From NCBI GenBank assembly GCA_949317995.1, contig OX439039.1, positions 16,979,282-17,043,281 on the forward strand: DNA of 64,000 nucleotides. The letters run 5' to 3'. This document shows positions 54,202-64,000 of this stretch, piece by piece. The DNA comes from Acholoe squamosa. Taxonomy: Eukaryota; Annelida; Polychaeta; Phyllodocida; Polynoidae. A program made the position numbers and the translations under genes. Positions within the stretch are counted from its first letter, which is position 1, and the number at the start of each line of letters is the position of its first letter. A model generated the notes under the pieces. The model was not told the origin of the DNA. It did not search any database and saw only the letters and a program-made list of their open reading frames with translations.

Positions 54202-55504
54202 ATATATATATATATATATATAGTTCATATGCAAGGGCTCTATTTTCCTGGAAGATTAAACAAAGGAAGTGCTATTTTGACAAAGATTAACCTTTTTCTG
54301 TCCATTAAACGGCTATAATGTGAAAAGAAACACACCTACCTGGAATGCAACCATACCCAATGAAGAGCTCCTTGGTCTTGTCATAAAAGCGCCTCGATCT
54401 TTCTGAATTGCAGTATTTCAAAGTTGCCGTCTTGAAACATGATGAATATTTCATTGCAGAGCTGTATTTCAAAAAGAACATTGTATTTTTGTGGTCACAA
54501 ATCATAGAAAGTGTGCATATGGGGCCTTACATGTCATTCACCCAGACATGTGCCCAGAAAAAGAATTCTTATAAGTATGCTTCTTTTACAATAGCAAGGA
54601 CACATCTGACATAAATGATAATGTGATTTTCTTAAACTACACTTAGACTTCTATAGTTTTGCATGTCTGTGGAGGAGGTGATAATCCATGAGAATACTAA
54701 ATATTTTGAAGTTAGGATTTTTTCATAATTTTCTATTTTTGAGATCAAAATGCATATATTTTTTAATGATAAAGAGGGGTGTTACGTTCATCAGATCTGA
54801 TAAAATGAGATAAAATTGTGAAAAAATGTTTTTCAAAATATATAACATAAAATATATTCACTGGATCCTGGTAGAGATGTGTCTCTTTCATGCACATAAT
54901 ATGATATATGTATTTTCCCTTAGTTTCCAAATCTCTTGTGTCATGATTGAAATATCAGGTAAATCACGAAAAGGGTTGATTTGCTGTAACTACATATCAA
55001 AATCATTGTAAACAACAAACAGAATATAATATTGCGTACTGTTCCACCAACTGACAATAGGAAATGATTATATTCACTTTATTGGCTGTGCCTAAAGATA
55101 TTTCTTTGATCTGCTTATGCGTTATAAGGATTTTCTCTGCGACAAGTGCTTAGCCTGAATCGGATGAATGTATCATGAAATATCTCCTAAAAGAATATAA
55201 CTATCCAGAACATTCATATCCCATAATGATTACAATGATTTTCTCAGCCATGCTGGTTGTTTAAAATTTTCTTAATTGATAATTTATGCCATATATATGC
55301 TATCATCAGTTTATCCGATGAACGTAACAGGCTGATGAATGTAACACAAGGAAAAATAAGGAAAAAGGTATCAAATATCTGCCTGAAAACAAGTTGATAT
55401 AGTCAGAATGTCAAAGGTTTACCCTGGTGATTTGTAATATTATCATACTTACAGCCATTATTGAAATTTTCCCATTTCAAAAATATCTGATGAACGTAAC
55501 ATTG
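54202..55504. other. Non-coding; holds a possible MITE
   Basis: Starts with the remaining (AT)n (54202-54222). No gene supported. The inverted repeats at 54779-55347 are listed separately. Confidence 0.5.
54779..55347. mobile_element. Possible MITE, ends GTGTTAC(G/A)TTCATCAG
   Basis: A 16-bp end at 54779-54794 is inverted at 55332-55347 with one mismatch. Two more GATGAACGTAAC copies occur at about 55317 and 55489; the latter abuts the Gypsy-3 LTR. No coding capacity, no clear duplication. Confidence 0.45.
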
Positions 55505-55881
55505 TGTAGAGGTACGTATTGTATAACCATAGTGTTGGGTACCGTCTGACGTGGCGGGTGAGTCGAGTCGTCGGGCGTTCCTCAGGTTCCGGATAGGTGG
55601 CAGCACCGATCCGGGTCTGTGGGGACATCTGACGACGAACACCTGGGTCCTTATATAAAGCCCAGGACTCAGCCGCTACGTCAGAGGCCCTTCTGGCCTC
55701 CAAGTATGTAAGACCATCCTTAGCATTTGTTAGCTGCCCTATTAATAACTACCGGGTAGCTGTGAGTGTGTATTTTAATAAAGACTATCCGTTGGCATAC
55801 ACTTGAAACACCGTCTTACTCTTTCTTTCCCGAATCGTAAGACCCGAACCTCCTAGGTCCGTAAGACCACGAACCATTACA
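55505..55881 (+). repeat. Gypsy-3 5' LTR
   Basis: TGTAGAGGTACG to CCATTACA, followed by TTGGTGCCGTGACC. Contains TATATAAAG near 55654 and AATAAAG near 55780. The last bases (ACGAACCATTACA) match the Gypsy-1 LTR end; the rest differs. Confidence 0.7.
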
Positions 55882-55906
55882 TTGGTGCCGTGACCAGTTA
55901 GTTCTG

Positions 55907-58012
55907 GTGTATAGCCCGGACGTTATAACGTCCGAACGGCTAGTGCATGGGTTAGATAGCCTTGCGGAAGCTAACCCAGCAGGGCAACTAGTTGCCCAGG
56001 AGAATGGCAATGGATCATTAGTGATCCAAACCCATTCGAACTCCCAAGATGTGGAATCTGCATCTTGGAGAGATCCCGAACCTCACTATAATGATAGTGA
56101 GGAAAATCTACCAGACGTGTACGACGTGAACAGTCCATACAGAGGCAGAGTAATTGATAAGTCAACAATCACTTGTTGACGAATTGAGTAATTCGATGTT
56201 CGAAGTTGGTGGTAGTACTAACCCAGAACATCCGGCACCGATGTCAAAAAGGGTAACATTTGGAGAACTACCTTACAGATTACCCAGACCCGGGCTACCA
56301 ATATTAGACTACAGCACTATAGATGGCGACGTAACCTATGTGGTACCGGAAGGTGAGGAATTTAAACGACCAGATGTCCTGTTGTGAAATGAAACCTATG
56401 TTACTTTGAACGAGAATCTAAATACCTTGGTCACAGCTAAAGATGAAGTATTCAATGAAAAACTTCAGTTGGAAGATGACTTGATCGGCATGCGAAACGA
56501 ATTCAAAGCCAGGAAGAGTGAATACATGAAGGAATTAGAAAGTGGAGAAATAAAACTTCAAGAGATGAGAAAGTCATTCAATAAAGAATATGACAATAGA
56601 CACATTCGTATCCAGACATACATAGATACGAACGATCAACTAAGTCTTGATAAGGCAAATTACGAATCCAAAATATGCCATTATCAAAGTGAATTAGAGA
56701 AATTGAAACTTCAGTGCAGTAAACAAGCTGAAGACAATGAAACAATCCGGGTAGGTATTATAGCTTACAATAAACAACTAGAGGAAGATAGACAGAAACT
56801 CATGAATGAGCTTCAGGAATTGCAGACTACTGCAATAACCCTAGACAAATATGTAAAAGCCCCACAATTGACTATAGGAACTATATATCCAACTGTGGTC
56901 TCTACAATGTTGGCGAAATCATCCCAAGATGCAACTCCAATCAGATATAACCCGTTCGTCGTTGATGGGGCTGATAAAAATGTAACATCCGGAATCTATA
57001 AGAAACCGGATAACACCGCACCTAGCGGACTGAGTGTCCAAAATAGTAATTGCCCACAGGGAACTACTAATAAAGGATCAACAAATAATGTACCTACACC
57101 TGCAGCTCCTATGCTTGATACCGTAGGTCCGGCACCCCCTATACCAGATTTGAGTCATAAAATTAGAGCGACTCACGTTAACGCAAATAGTGTATGTAAT
57201 AACACACCAGTAGCACAACCGAAAGCACCGGGACCACCTCACCTTCATATTTCTCTCAACCCGGCCATAGTACACCAGCAGGCCCAAGATTTCCGAACCC
57301 GCCTTCAGGTCAAAGCAATGATCCTAATGGTGGACGTTTTCCCAGACCGAATCCACCACAACATAACGTTACCGGTGGTACGTACCAACCAAGAACAACT
57401 TCCTATGGATATAGGCATAATTATAATCCGGCAGGAAGTAGTAATTACCAAAATGGTAATAACTATAATCAGGGATGGAATCAAAATAATTCCTACCCGA
57501 GGTATGCATCTTCCAGAACAACTGGAAATGTAAATTATGGAGGTGGATACCCTGGCGGTGCTTCTGGGAACTACCCTAGTGGTGGTCCCCCTGGAGGTGA
57601 TCCCCGGGTGGCCCTGGTGGATCCGGATCCGGAGGATCAGGATCGGGAGGAGATGGCAGGAAGCCAAATAGGAGAACTTCCATGCCTGCAGGGATGCAAA
57701 CCATCTTTGATAGAAGCCAATGTATCCAAAATCTTGGCATTGACTGCTACCGGAAGGGAGCAGACGGCATGGAAGTCATGAACTGGAGCATGCGAGAAGC
57801 AGATAGACTACGCGGATGTAATAATCCGGCACATAGACAGGCACGGATACCCCCTCCATATGATTCTAATGATCCTTGGTAGGATAGGTATCAAGCTTTT
57901 GTCGATGAAGTCAACTGTAGTGGTTGGACAAAAGAAGAAGCTCTGCCTTATTTGATCTGTTGGTTGAATAAAGGTGGAAAAGTAGCCCTCAACCAATGGA
58001 GAGCAGCATATG
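55907..58012 (+). pseudogene. Gypsy-3 gag remnant
   Basis: Pieces in three frames: about 55907-56179, 56154-57533 (with an in-frame TGA at 56385-56387) and about 57660-58012 (with a TAG at 57880-57882). The middle piece is coiled-coil and contains YNPFVVDGADKNV, matching YNPFVNDNATRNV in Gypsy-1 gag. The last piece aligns with the Gypsy-1 capsid start (CSGWTKEEALPYLICWLN, then NQWRAAYG) and stops there. Dead copy. Confidence 0.7.
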
Positions 58013-58370
58013 GCAGCGGACAGCGACAGCACACACAGCGAAAAAAGAAGCTTCTCGCGGTTATGTTTGTGTATAATACACCTCCTCGCCCGGCAGCGGA
58101 CAGCGACAGCGCACACGGCGGAAAAAGAAGCTTATCGCGGTTATGTTTGTGTATAATACACCTCCTCGCCCAGCAGCAGACAGCGACAGCGCACACGGCG
58201 AAAAAAGATTAACCCAGACCGGGGCGCGATCCATGTACCTCTGACGGTTGAGCGCAACGTGCTAACTGCTAGGCCACCGCGTCCCCTCCTCCGAATGCGT
58301 CTCGCTGTTATTTTTGTATACTAAATACACCTCGTCGCCCGGCAGCGGACAGCAACAGCGCACATGGCTT
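58012..58370. repeat. About 80-bp tandem repeats, one diverged copy
   Basis: The unit begins GGCAGCGGACAGCGACAGC and includes TCGCGGTTATGTTTGTGTAT and ACACCTCCTCGCC. Two full copies and a partial third lie at 58012-58207. A diverged fourth (about 58290-58367) follows after a tRNA-like insert. Confidence 0.8.
58208..58290 (-). repeat. tRNA-like sequence inside the tandem array
   Basis: On the minus strand GTGGCCTAGCAGTTAGCA resembles box A and CAACCGTCAGAGGTACATGG leads to a degenerate box B. Likely a SINE head or tRNA pseudogene. Confidence 0.4.
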
Positions 58371-58420
58371 TGTATCATATCGAGACATGGTTCTAACCAA
58401 GCTTCTCCCGTCAGTCCCTG

Positions 58421-58500
58421 TGGCGCAATGCATAGGGAGTTGGATTAGGGATCTGAGACTGTAGGTTCGAGCCCTGCCCTGAAAATTTCGTGGGTTTTAA
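58421..58500 (+). repeat. tRNA-like sequence (SINE head)
   Basis: Box A-like TGGCGCAATGC at 58421-58431 and a good box B GGTTCGAGCCC at 58464-58474. Arms do not close into a normal acceptor stem. Confidence 0.45.
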
Positions 58501-58531
58501 CATGTAACATATGACATGGGAGGACATGAGA

Positions 58532-58604
58532 GGCGTGCTGTTATCCTGGATAACAGCACGCCTTACATGGATAACAGCACGCCTTACATGGATAACAGCA
58601 TGCC
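58532..58604. repeat. Palindrome plus direct repeats
   Basis: 58532-58562 is a perfect palindrome of two 15-bp arms around one base (arm GGCGTGCTGTTATCC). The right arm is then repeated directly at 58563-58583 and 58584-58604 as TTACATGGATAACAGCACGCC, the last with one change. Confidence 0.8.
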
Positions 58605-59545
58605 TTACAAAATTGATGTTACAGCCTGTAGGGTGTGCAATATCGACAGATATGTGTATGGGAATAGCCACCAAAAAGCACTGAGTAACCAAGAAATCGT
58701 GGTAGAAGACACAATATTGTTATGTTTATGGGTGGGTGGGATGTGAAATACTGATGATGAAATCAGGTGGCTTATCCTGGCCACCTGTGGTGCGGGAATT
58801 AAGGATGTTAATGTAATTATGTGTCTCGCCAAACATTCCAGTACCAAATGGTAAACAGAGATATAAACACGGATGAGGATGCAAGAGAGCTGCTCTCCTA
58901 TAGTAGGCCGTCATTTGGTAATACCTTAGGGCATTGAGGAGCCCTGAGCTTGTATCAAACCGGCGCATGCGTGTCCCAAGGGAGTGGGATCACAAACCGA
59001 GAATATGCTGTGAACGTGGGTAATTTATGTGGCTTGCCAACCAGTTTCATCCAGTTTATGGCTGCCTGAGCCTTTAGGAGATTAAATAAAGATTTTGGCA
59101 ATGTCACTCACTAAATTGTGGTTGTAGAAATTGGGTCACTTGTAGTGATGTGTTGGTATAATAATTGGAAATTAGGAAAGAAATAGGAAATGAAAAAAAA
59201 AAGATAAAAAAATTAAAAAGGTGAATTTGGGTTTTTATATGAATGCTCTCCATTTTAATAATTCATGAGAAATGGAAAGAAAACATCTATCACGTGAAGA
59301 AAGTATGCCTATAGTGTCTGGGTAGTGTTTTGTATGTCTGTTTTAAGGATGGTAAAAAGGTTATTATGGGCGTGAGGTTGGGGTGAGGGGTGGGTGGGGG
59401 TCTGTACTCTGAATACAAGTGTTGTAAGATAATTTGGAGGGAAAAGGATCTCTATTTCCTTTCAGAGGGATTTTTCTTTGCTTTTTTGGTTGGTGATGGG
59501 GCAAAGGTTATTGTTCCCTTCTTTGCTGCTCTTCCTCTTTTTCTT
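58605..59545. other. Non-coding, 0.9 kb
   Basis: No gene supported. If the minus-strand retroelement had a 3' LTR it should lie here, but I found no LTR pair. Confidence 0.45.
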
Positions 59546-59854
59546 TTAGTGGCTCTTGACGTAAGGTCTCCAGTGAGGGTGGTGTCTTCTTAGCCTAGAT
59601 ACATGTACTGACTTCTTCAGTACTTTACCATCCTGTAGCCTTTTCAGTACTGCTGTAACTGGTGAGGTCATTCTCATGATGATGTATGGTCCACTGAAGG
59701 TGGGTTGCAGCTTTTTGGTGGTTTTCTTTACAAGTAGGTTTGGTATGTGTAGATACACAAGCTGACCAGTGTTGTAAGTGTTTTGAGAAGCTATGGCGTC
59801 GTGTCTAGCCTTCATCTTTTTATGGTATTTAACCATACGTTCAGCAGCCTTCAA
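59546..59854 (-). pseudogene. Integrase C-terminal (GPY/F-like) fragment
   Basis: About 103 codons: YHKKMKARHD, then LQPTFSGPYIIMRMT and VHVSRLRRHHP. The pattern of a short beta-rich module ending in HVSRLR is typical of the end of Gypsy integrases. It is one frame away from the core fragment. Confidence 0.65.
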
Positions 59855-59861
59855 TTGGATG

Positions 59862-60521
59862 TCATCCCTCAGACTGAGTAGGAAGGTTGTTAAACTTTCC
59901 TACTGTTAACTCCTTGGTTGATGTCACCAAAGATAGGGCTGACTGTGTGGGAAGGTGTGTTTGCTTTCCAAATACCAAAAGGTTTGTTGAATATCCTAAT
60001 ACACTGCACACAGTATTGTTGATGTTGAAAGCCACTGCTTGTAGGAAGGTTGACCAGTGTTTTTGAGATTTGGAGACGAAGGCTCGTAGAGAAGACTCTA
60101 TTGTCTGATGTTGGCGCTCACAGAGGCCCTGAGATCTACTCCAGTGTGCCGATCCTGTAACATGCTTTATGCCAAACTTTTCACAAAAAGCTGTGAAGTA
60201 TTTGAAGATATACTGTTGGGCGTTGTCTGTATTCAGGACTGAAGGGGTGCCATAAATACAGATTACTTTCTGGAAAAATCCTAGCGCTACCTCGGCACTA
60301 TTATTTTCTTTTGTTGACCACACAGTTATGTGTCTAGTGGCATGATCTGTGACAACATTATGTCTTCTTTCCAACAAGACCAATAGCTTCAGGATCCAGA
60401 CAAGGTAAGATAGTCTTAGAGCTTGGGGATTGAGCATACCCCTTGAATAACATGGTACCAAAATTGACCCAAAAGTGGTCTGAACCCTCACATGGATAAT
60501 GAGCCAAAACCGGTAGTGCAT
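59862..60521 (-). pseudogene. Integrase core fragment
   Basis: Contains VVTDHATRHITVW, VLNTDNAQQYIFKYF and SRSQGLCERQHQTIES, with the second Asp and the Glu of the D-D-E triad in normal context. The first part of the fragment (up to about residue 45) is unlike integrase and may be junk from a deletion joint. Confidence 0.65.
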
Positions 60522-60751
60522 CCCAAGATAATCAATGTTAACATCTTGAATCTTGTTCAGGGGACCCTGAGGATCTAAAAAATACCTGTCGCGTTGGGAT
60601 GTGGGGGGGGTGCATGGTTGGCCCTATCAGCCCCTGGCCTAAATGCTGGTGAGTTCCATTCACAAGGTTTGGTGCACTCTTCAATGATCCCCTGTTCTAG
60701 GTGTTTCTTTAAGAGTTCTTTTTGAAAGATTTCTTTGTGTGGGGACATTCT

Positions 60752-61376
60752 TTAGGATGGTCTGTTGCATGGCTTGAAGTCTGGGATTAATTCCAATTTA
60801 ACTTCATTTTCTACATTCAGACCTATAGCACTTTCATTCAGGACAAAAGCCTGTCTGTTTGATTCAACAATGTCTTTGATCTGTTGTTTTTGAGTGTCGC
60901 TGAGTTTCTCACAGATCGTGTACTTCAAGGGTTCATCCCCTTTTGGGACTTGATCCATGGGATCTTCCCCACAATTAATTGGGAATAAATCTTTTTCTGA
61001 GGTGAGATTGTTGAGTGAGTGCTGGTTGTTGAGTGAACCAAGGGGGACAGCATGTTTCATGTCAAACGGCCTAAATATACCAAGATTCATGTGTCTTTTG
61101 ACTTTGATTGGGATATCATTTGGGTTAGCTACAGTTACTGGGATTATTCTAAGCGCTGACCTTGGTTTTAACAATGGTGCGCTTTATTAATATCGGTAAT
61201 GTAGTACCTGCACTCTCAGTTATTCCAGTTTTTCCCATCAAACTGTTGCTTCCTGTTATTATGGCATTGAAGGTGGCTTCAGTGTTGGATGGTATGGAAA
61301 TATTCTTTACAGCCTTGATGTAGTTGGGTGTTTTTGGTTTAGGAGCAAAGGAGATTTTTGCTCTGTATTTGGTCAT
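60752..61376 (-). pseudogene. Pre-RT linker and RT N-terminal remnant
   Basis: Two overlapping frames (61376-61149 and 61174-60752). The later one has KLSDTQKQQIKDIVESNRQAF and VKLELIPDFKPCNRP, matching the region just before RT in Gypsy-type pol. Beyond the stop, residues like KKHLEQGIIEECTKP-type RT entry can be traced only in broken frames, then the core is absent. Confidence 0.5.
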
Positions 61377-61538
61377 GAAATTTACACCTTTGGGTGATTT
61401 AAATCAGGAACCACATGGAACATGGTTCTAAATTCATGGCCATCGATGAGGAAGTCTATGGTCATTGAGTGACTTACCTGAACTGGGGTCTTATCAGCCA
61501 GTAACACTGTGAGTCTAGAGTGTCTACCATGTCTGAAA

Positions 61539-61805
61539 TTAGGTGTTTGCTATCCTATCAGCCATTTTTTGGCTAATAAAAGACCGGGAGACGCCAGAAT
61601 CAACAAGAGCTCTATATAAGTGGTTATCTATGTCAACAGTTACTGCACCCTTAGTCAATTCTGTGTCAACAAAAATGGCCTTACCTTGCTGCCCATATTT
61701 ATCAGACTTGATCTTCAGCTTCAGAGTTGAAGTTCTCCGGCTGTGGTCCTCATATTCGTCCTCATCATCGTCAGTGCAAGAGTCCTGGTTCTCCTTGTAT
61801 TCCAC
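61539..61805 (-). pseudogene. Aspartic protease fragment
   Basis: 88 codons with LYRALVDSGVSRSFISQ, an Asp-Ser-Gly active-site motif in the usual hydrophobic context. Acidic N-terminal part. Confidence 0.55.
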
Positions 61806-62115
61806 ATGTTTTGTGTAATGGGTACTGGAGGTGTGAGAGTCAACTGAAGTTGCTTCTGCTTCACCATTTGAATGAGAAGTAGTGGGGGGCGGTTGTTTGG
61901 TCGTGTTCTTTATGGTGGGGGCAGGGACTTTAGGTGCTGTAGTTCCTTCCCCTGAATCCTAATCATCACGACTGTTCTTGGGGCTGTCACTGTCAGCATC
62001 AGACTGAGACCCTGTATAGCTTCTGCTATCCTTTCTGCCAGGGGTAGGGTCCCTTGATTTGTTTAGTGACAGGTGTGGAGTGCGCTAGCTGGGGATATTA
62101 TGGGGCATAATGTGG

Positions 62116-63142
62116 CTATGTTTGGCTGGGGTGACTTGGCGCCTGTGATGGAGGTGTATAAACACTGTTGAATATCTGACCTGAGGCGGTTCGGCTCTGG
62201 TTCAGCGATTGAGTGTTTATTCCTGCTGCCATCTGGTGTGAATTTACTGCACTAGCGCTCGGTGTTTGATACTGAGCTTGTGAAGTGGGCGTAGCAGATG
62301 CTGTATTGCCACTGGAGCTGTTTTGGAAAGCACTTGGCGGGCTATACCCTATTCCAGTCAATGTATTGGCTTGGACTGAGCTGTAGCTTGGTGCTGTAGG
62401 GTATGGCGGTGTGTGGTGGGGGAGATTTGGGCGTTGTCCCGTGCTGGAGGCGGTCTGGTTGATTGCTGTTGTATCAGTAGTGGTTGACTGGCTTTGTATG
62501 GCCCTATAAATGTCTGTCTTCATAGCATCCATGTTTCTGCCGAGTTTCTCCGTCATTTGATACGTGAAGTCTTCAGACCTCCTGAGGACGTCCATGTTGG
62601 CCTCTTCTGCCCTTCTAGAGTTGAGAGTACTTTCACTCTCCATTCGTTCCCTCCAGCAATCCATGTCGTCTAATCTCTGGTTTACTCTGGCAAGCAGGTT
62701 GTTTTGCTCCTCTCCACTGTTTTTTTATTTCAGCAGATAGAACACTGACCTGTTGGGCGAGTAACTCAGAAAAAGAGTCACTGACAGCTTGGGTGCATTC
62801 CCTGATTAAACTTCTCCTCAGGTCGTCCTGATTATAGCATGGTGGCTGATCTGTGGACATTGTGATATTGGCTCTGTGGGGGAAAGTTACTGTTGTGTCT
62901 TCTCCTGAGCTAATTAGTTGAGGGGAGTTATAGGGTGCTCTAGTTCCTCTATCAAAGAAAGGAGTGGTGGCTACTAGGTGTGATCTGCTGGTAGCTCCGT
63001 CCACACTTCTTAGAAGTCTGTAACCAGTGGGTGATCTCCTCCTTAGAGGTGAGCTGGACTGTGTCCTTCTCCTGTGTCTGGGCTGTGGTCTGGCAGGTGA
63101 GTCTACAGACCTTGTCCTCTGTTGAATTCTAGGAGTGTACAC
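62116..63142 (-). pseudogene. Possible gag remnant of the same element
   Basis: Two overlapping frames (63142-62633, 62664-62116). The first is basic and RS/RT-rich, then helical (RRSLIRECTQAVSDSFSELL). The second is Gln/Ser/Thr/Pro-rich. No zinc knuckle or capsid motif seen; assignment rests on position upstream of the protease. Confidence 0.35.
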
Positions 63143-63358
63143 AGGTGGGGGGAAAAACAGATCCTCCTCCTCTTCCTTGGATGTGGATAGATGGTGGTGG
63201 GCTCTAGGGTGATCACTGCTAGCAGTAGGCCACTTGTGCTCTAAGAGTCTGTTGATGTGAGGTAAGAAGCTAGTAGTGCCTTCTTCCCTTTAGTGCCTAG
63301 GGGAAAAGCTGGGGGTGGGGTGATTTGTTCTACCTACACCCTCTTCATAAGCTGTCCT

Positions 63359-63829
63359 TCACCTAGATATTGCTGAACCGATCCTCTGTCTCCAGTAATC
63401 GGCGTCTAGGGAAGTGTCAGAGTCTGATTCCACAACCACAGAGCTTTCCCAAGCTAAAGGTTGTTGGGTAGTACCCCCGGTACCGGTAGTGACTGAATTG
63501 GTGCCTGCCTGTACTAGAGTATTACCGGTAGGCGCTGTATTGGTTTCTACAGGTGTTGGAGGTACAATATCTTCTAGGGTGGCCTGGAGATCCGAGTGTC
63601 TTTCCTCCAGTTGTGAATCCAGATGTAGGTGATCTGGTGTACCTGGTTCTGATGTCTCAGATGTGGGGCTTGTTATACCAGATAGCCTTATTCGTGGTGA
63701 GGCAGCTTGTGAGTATCCAGGTAAAGATATGTCCAATCCTGGTGCAGACAGAGACACTGGTGTACTGGTATGTGCTCCAGTATTTTTATCTACAATTGTG
63801 GATGAAAATCGTTCAATGCCGGTACTCAC
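63359..63829 (-). CDS. Ser/Thr-rich ORF, unknown
   Basis: 156 codons on the minus strand, low complexity and acidic. It lies just upstream of the possible gag; it may be the start of that gag or an unrelated ORF. Confidence 0.25.
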   Translation of the reverse strand: MSTGIERFSSTIVDKNTGAHTSTPVSLSAPGLDISLPGYSQAASPRIRLSGITSPTSETSEPGTPDHLHLDSQLEERHSDLQATLEDIVPPTPVETNTAPTGNTLVQAGTNSVTTGTGGTTQQPLAWESSVVVESDSDTSLDADYWRQRIGSAISR

Positions 63830-64000
63830 AGTCTGTTTTGTGCGTGGTTGAAGGGCTCTTGGTATAACTGGATCAAGTTTGAGGGTGTCAGGTGACGAAT
63901 TTTCTCTCTGGACATGGTGTGCTGCAGCTGCAGGTGGGTTGGGCGCGTCTAGCCCAGGTGATGTAAAGGTACGTTCAGAAACTGGCTCCTTGGGTGTGGT

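Larger units (their letters stand above)
55505..58012 (+). mobile_element. Gypsy-3: truncated relative of Gypsy-1
   Basis: A 5' LTR, the same primer-binding site as Gypsy-1 and a decayed gag, ending abruptly inside the capsid region at about 58012, where tandem repeats begin. No pol and no 3' LTR were found in the window. Confidence 0.75.
59546..63829 (-). mobile_element. Decayed LTR retroelement, probably Ty3/Gypsy-like
   Basis: On the minus strand, fragments follow in the order possible gag, protease, RT N-terminus, integrase, integrase C-terminus, in several frames. LTRs were not found. The RT core and RNase H are missing: only about 0.25 kb lies between the RT N-terminal remnant and the integrase. 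Confidence 0.6.

Noticed and set aside
55505..64000. 3' LTR of Gypsy-3
   Set aside because: Looked for the LTR ends (TGTAGAGG and CCATTACA) downstream; none found in the window.

Overview
The window looks like a repeat-dense intergenic stretch of a metazoan genome, most probably an aquatic invertebrate. This is an inference from the element types: Ty3/Gypsy LTR retrotransposons, Ngaro/PAT-like tyrosine-recombinase (YR) retrotransposons, tRNA-like SINEs, and several terminal-inverted-repeat (TIR) elements. There is no operon structure and no rRNA. Ordinary host genes are almost absent: I can support only two short exon-like ORFs with consensus splice donors (2909-3317 and 36560-36834, both minus strand) and one ORF remnant (1346-1987).

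Layout. 1-6442: non-coding, with a candidate LTR/promoter carrying six AP-1 sites (785-1067), a long hairpin (2290-2370), a Crypton/QRICH1-like exon, an (AT)n tract and a MITE (6188-6425). 6443-19122: a 12.7 kb Ty3/Gypsy element on the plus strand (Gypsy-1) with 364-bp LTRs, a broken gag, a pol broken inside the RT catalytic box, a small AT-hook ORF, and an open 1139-aa third ORF with a zinc-finger-like segment. 20631-30017: two YR retrotransposons, each about 4.69 kb. The inner one (24894-29588, minus) sits exactly inside the terminal repeat module of the outer one (plus). Both have split direct repeats, a gag-like ORF with CCCH+CCHC zinc modules, RT/RNase H and an open YR.

31427-32565: a TTAA-flanked piggyBac-like non-autonomous element. 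33190-35657: the oddest stretch. A 1666-bp TIR element with a perfect 9-bp target duplication holds about 45 copies of a 13-bp palindrome of the form AGTCC-NNN-GGACT. It lies within a second palindrome-rich region. 36560-43979: mostly non-coding, with a tRNA-derived SINE and a PIF/Harbinger-like MITE.

44139-54201: a 10 kb Gypsy element on the minus strand (Gypsy-2) with LTRs that look identical, an open gag, a canonical GGGAAAC frameshift heptamer at the gag stop, and one 2520-codon pol ORF. That ORF runs from protease through integrase into a long tail with zinc fingers, RS-rich and coiled-coil segments. It looks young and possibly functional, and inserted into an (AT)n tract. 55505-58012: a 5' truncated remnant of a Gypsy relative of Gypsy-1 (Gypsy-3). 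58012-58604: tandem repeats, tRNA-like sequences and a palindrome. 59546-63829: a decayed LTR-retroelement pol and possible gag on the minus strand, with the RT core missing.

All coordinates and repeat comparisons were made by eye. Family names follow visible motifs, not database searches. Several ORFs have no ATG at their first codon; where that matters I give the first in-frame ATG.
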